Source of the DNA: Sambucus nigra
Taxonomy: Eukaryota; Streptophyta; Magnoliopsida; Dipsacales; Adoxaceae
DNA: 64,000 nt
Direction: 5' to 3'
Assembly (NCBI GenBank): GCA_949130495.1
Contig: OX422215.1
Coordinates: 527,231,755-527,295,754 of the forward strand
Shown here: positions 61,120 to 64,000 of the stretch, piece by piece
Numbering within the stretch: position 1 is the stretch's first letter
Layout: every line of letters starts with the position of its first letter
Translations under genes and position numbers: made by a program
The notes under the pieces: generated by a model
The model's database searches: none
Told to the model about the DNA's origin: nothing
Seen by the model: only the letters and a program-made list of their open reading frames with translations

Positions 61120-61190
61120 ATAAGGGTTCCCATAAAGTGACACAGGGTTAATCATTAAGAGTAAGGAACAAGCTTCAAAATTCAAAAGAG

Positions 61191-61222
61191 GTCGATCGAT
61201 CGAAGTTAGGGGGTCGATCGAT
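61191..61222. repeat. palindrome cluster, TCGATCGATCGA type, two sites
   Basis: GGTCGATCGATCGAAG and GGTCGATCGATTGCC lie in 32 bases, 1126 bases from the LTR start on its own strand. The reverse complement matches the CTTCGATCGATCGACC repeat of 18385-18446. Confidence 0.85.
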
Positions 61223-62348
61223 TGCCCAGATATTTCTCAGATTCTGCTTATACTATCCTACGGGTTTCATCACCAAAAGTCCTCAAAACCTCTATCAATT
61301 TTCCCCAAACTCCCAAAAAACATTACTATTGTTACTATATACCTAACTACATGATTTCCTACATGAAACATGTTCAAATTCATCAACGATATCGAATTAA
61401 TTGGGTAAAATTGACATAATCCTCAACCCTAATTTTGGAGGAAACATACATTCTTCTAATTATTTCCCAAATTTCTTGTTTCTAAATTCATACTAAATCG
61501 TGGTAATCCTCTACATGTGATGGGTATGTCCAGAATCTATTAAATTTCTCTAAACATGCGATTTAAAGTCAGTAAATTATAAATTTCTTTCATAAAACAT
61601 GTTCTTGATAATCCTAAACTAACATGGGTGAGACATTAACTAAAAACAATGCAAGATAGATAATTTCCTGGAATTCGAGGTTCTGATTTTGTGGATGAAA
61701 CGGTATGGTTGCGTTCCCCGTCGCGCGATCTGCGATTTGGTGGCGTAGCGGTGGCGGTGCAAACGGATGAGTCTTTGGCCTTGGGTTGCTTGAAAAACTC
61801 TCCAACTTCTTCTCTAATGTCCGTGCTTTGGTTTTTTGTTGGTTAACCCTAGAAGACAACTCCTAGAGGATGATTTATCCTTAGGAAATTCTTGGGTTCA
61901 ATTGCCCAAATATGTAAAATGTCTATAATACCCTCCCAGGATGTCAATTAGGCTGAAAAATGCCCCGAGACCCGAACTAAACCCCTAGGTACATTATTTT
62001 GACTATCTCAACCCTTTCAGACACATTGGCGCACTCAAAAAGACCATATGGATGACTTAAAATTTATTCACTTTCATTAATAATAATTGAGTCCTGACAC
62101 AACACGGGCGCGTCCCAACTTAAATTTCCATAATCGCCATTTTATTCACTCGTGATAATTTGTGTAAAATCAATCTTATATATTACTTTACTCATTTAGT
62201 AATGTTCGACAACTTCCCAATAATTACTAACTCTCATCACGCTAGTACATATTTAAAACAAATTTCTTGATTAATATTAAATTAATTTATCTCAATAAAA
62301 TTTAATAAATTCCTGAATTTAAAAGCCATAAAAATACGGGGTATTACA

Positions 62349-62640
62349 TATCCTGGGAGCTATGATGTTCTAGAAGGCCTAGACTGGGTTTAACCTCATT
62401 GAGGACATATTCATATATGGCCATGGCCTAAAAAACATTGCTAATGCTCCTAGGTACTATTACTTTTCACCTAGGAAGTCACACCTGCGGATGGTTAACG
62501 TCATCTAGACCAGTAATCATAGTTGGAAGGGTCAGTTTAGGTTTGTGAGGGGTGACTGGGAGCTCAAGAGCCATGAGAAAGATAGGTCCTATAAGGTTCC
62601 ATGCAAGTGTAATATGACGAACATAATAGGTAAACTTTGA
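62349..62640 (+). pseudogene. Transposase_28 (PF04195)-like gene, 3' piece
   Basis: The continuation after the solo LTR reads, with shifts, NAPRYYYFSPRKSHLRMV, NHSWKGQFRFVRGDWELKS, the end of the PF04195-type domain (YYFSxR...KGWKxKFFFVxGxWE in relatives). The match is good enough to name the family, and it shows that the LTR split one gene. After CNMTNIIG the match ends at AATAG/GTAAACTT, which could be an exon end. Confidence 0.65.
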
Positions 62641-64000
62641 AGACTTTTTCTTTTATACTACCTCTCTTTAAGTGGTATTGTTCTAATTTTCTTATGACCT
62701 GTTTCAGTGAAGAAGGCTCTGAAGCAAGTTTTGTTTTCTATAAAAAACCTTGTCTTCTTTCTTGGTTCAATTTTGGTAGAAATATCCCTATGCAATAATT
62801 ACCTTGGCTATGTCTTGAGATTCTAGTGCATCTCTTGTTCTTAACATATTTTTTATTTTTATTTTTCATTTTTTTTATTTTACTTTTTTATTTTATCAGG
62901 TTTATAAACAATTTCCCTATTTTAAAACTTTTAACTTTTTATTTCTGACTTAATCCATATTATAAGTATTCTTGTGCAAAAATAATTTATTTCGATTTTA
63001 AAATGTGTTTTTTAATTTTTCCCGATTTTCCATATTTTATTTGATTTTTAACAAATGTTTAAAATGCCCTTAATAAAACATTTTTATTGTTTATATTAAA
63101 CATTTTTAACAAAAACAAAATGGCAGCTATGGTTTTGAGTTGAACCATGTCGCGTGTCTTTGTCCAATCGTATGCCTTCGTTTACCTCACGCGTATTTAC
63201 CACGCTTTGTGTCCAGACGGCTTGCCTCGATCAACGTTTGTCAGCTTCTCTTTTTATGATTTTATCCTTGGATAGCCCTTGGCAAATTACTCATGTAACC
63301 TTATTTTATTGGTACCTTTGTTGCCCCTAGATTCCTATGATTGGTTACCTTTTTCCCCTTAAATGTTTGGTAATTGCCATTTAACCAGACTAGTTCCAGA
63401 GCCTTCCATCATCCCCTATATATAGATGCCTTATACTTCCTTTTTTTTTACAAGGAAAATGAGAGTTTGACCTGCTGTTATGCTATCAAAATTTCTCCTC
63501 AACTATGTTTAATCTCAATCCTTTCTCCACTCCTATTTATCTTCTCTGAGTGAATTCATTACATATCTTTGAGTGATAAATCCTATATATGGAGTTGTTG
63601 ATTTGAGGGGGAGAACATAAAGTCTTTGTTTTTTTTACCAAGGTTGTTGCTAGATCTTTTACTTAGAGATACTTTTGAAAATATAAAATCCATGTTGGCA
63701 TTGGAACCTTTGCTTTCCTATGTTTTCTAAGTGGGTAACTTTCTAAAATCCTTCATCTACTTTATTTTTGTAGATTTGAGTCCCTTTTTGTAAAACCCCA
63801 CACATCTCTTTTTATATGTGTTCTTGATATGCCTTTTTAAACTTGTTTTAAGTCTTTATATGCCCATTGGAAATGTTTATTAAGAACTTGTTTACTATAG
63901 ATGTACATTTTGAGTTAATCACTGTTATATCTTATGTTACACCTATTGTTGTGATTTTCTTCATTTGCATGTTCGAGATAGTTTGACAGATCTATTCCAT
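62641..64000. other. spacer with a TATA-like promoter region
   Basis: No gene is readable. 62850-63110 is T/A-rich. 63120-63420 is a less AT-biased stretch ending in a good TATA box (CCCTATATATAGATGCC, core 63417-63424), with a downstream CT-rich leader. It may be an LTR or the promoter of the PF04195-like element or of a gene outside the window. Confidence 0.4.

Larger units (their letters stand above)
58489..62348 (-). mobile_element. solo LTR, GATCGATC-palindrome version, with a nested insertion
   Basis: The 3860-base unit begins TGTGACACCCCACC and ends ACGGGGTATTACA on the plus strand. It is flanked by identical TATCC (58484-58488 and 62349-62353). Removing the nested unit at 60267-61119 and its duplication leaves about 3.0 kb, the size of the other copies. 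The conserved block is at 61998-62043, the GATCGATC sites at 61191-61222, and the acceptor-like ACAG/GTGCCCATCCACA at 59005. The donor-like position (near 61663) is worn to CCAG/GAAATT. Its palindrome type matches the solo LTR at 17257, not the neighbours. Confidence 0.92.

Overview
This window looks like repeat-dominated DNA from a flowering plant with a large genome. It is AT-rich and packed with nested LTR retrotransposons of the Ty1/copia and Ty3/gypsy (chromovirus) types. The initiator-tRNA-Met primer sites, a chromodomain-type integrase tail and a Helitron-like end are all plant-typical. I recognise no intact host gene, tRNA, rRNA or CRISPR array. Nearly every longer open frame is retroelement debris or a by-product of simple repeats.

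Layout. 1-4375: a degraded LTR-like and copia region carrying a solo LTR (325-3238). 4376-13873: a complete LTR element with only gag, two 3.65 kb LTRs, a perfect CAAAG target duplication, and an insertion point inside a copia gag (13874-14597, continuing at 4331-4375). 14.6-17.2 kb: a copia-like LTR and a reverse transcriptase scrap. 17257-20222: solo LTR. 21031-25199: a tentative Helitron. 25506-30385: a decayed LTR pair around about 4 kb of unreadable DNA. 30461-34790: the 3' end of a second copia, split by a solo LTR (31069-33884). About 35360-55610: an old copia element of about 6.9 kb split by a full-length chromovirus (37831-48276) and a solo LTR (48796-51712). 57805-62640: a Transposase_28 (PF04195)-like pseudogene split by a solo LTR (58489-62348), which itself holds a second, unrelated solo LTR (60267-61119).

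The large LTRs form one superfamily. They start TGTAAYACCCC and end GGGGTGTCACA, carry a conserved block about 300 bases in, and contain a conserved AG/GCAAGT site and a conserved AG/GTGYCYAGCCACA site about 1.7 kb apart, which look like a GC-AG intron inside the LTR. About 450 bases into that putative intron every copy has a cluster of short perfect palindromes. The position is constant but the palindrome differs between copies: TCGTTCGAACGA, CGAATCGATTCG or TCGATCGATCGA. Two unrelated LTRs carry clusters of the same style, one with the same motif and one with GACCGGTCC. This position-fixed, motif-swapping palindrome cassette is the most unusual signal in the window.

Insertion order can be read from nesting and LTR divergence: the copia elements are oldest, the chromovirus is younger, and the gag-only element is youngest, with LTRs about 98% identical in the stretch I compared by eye.
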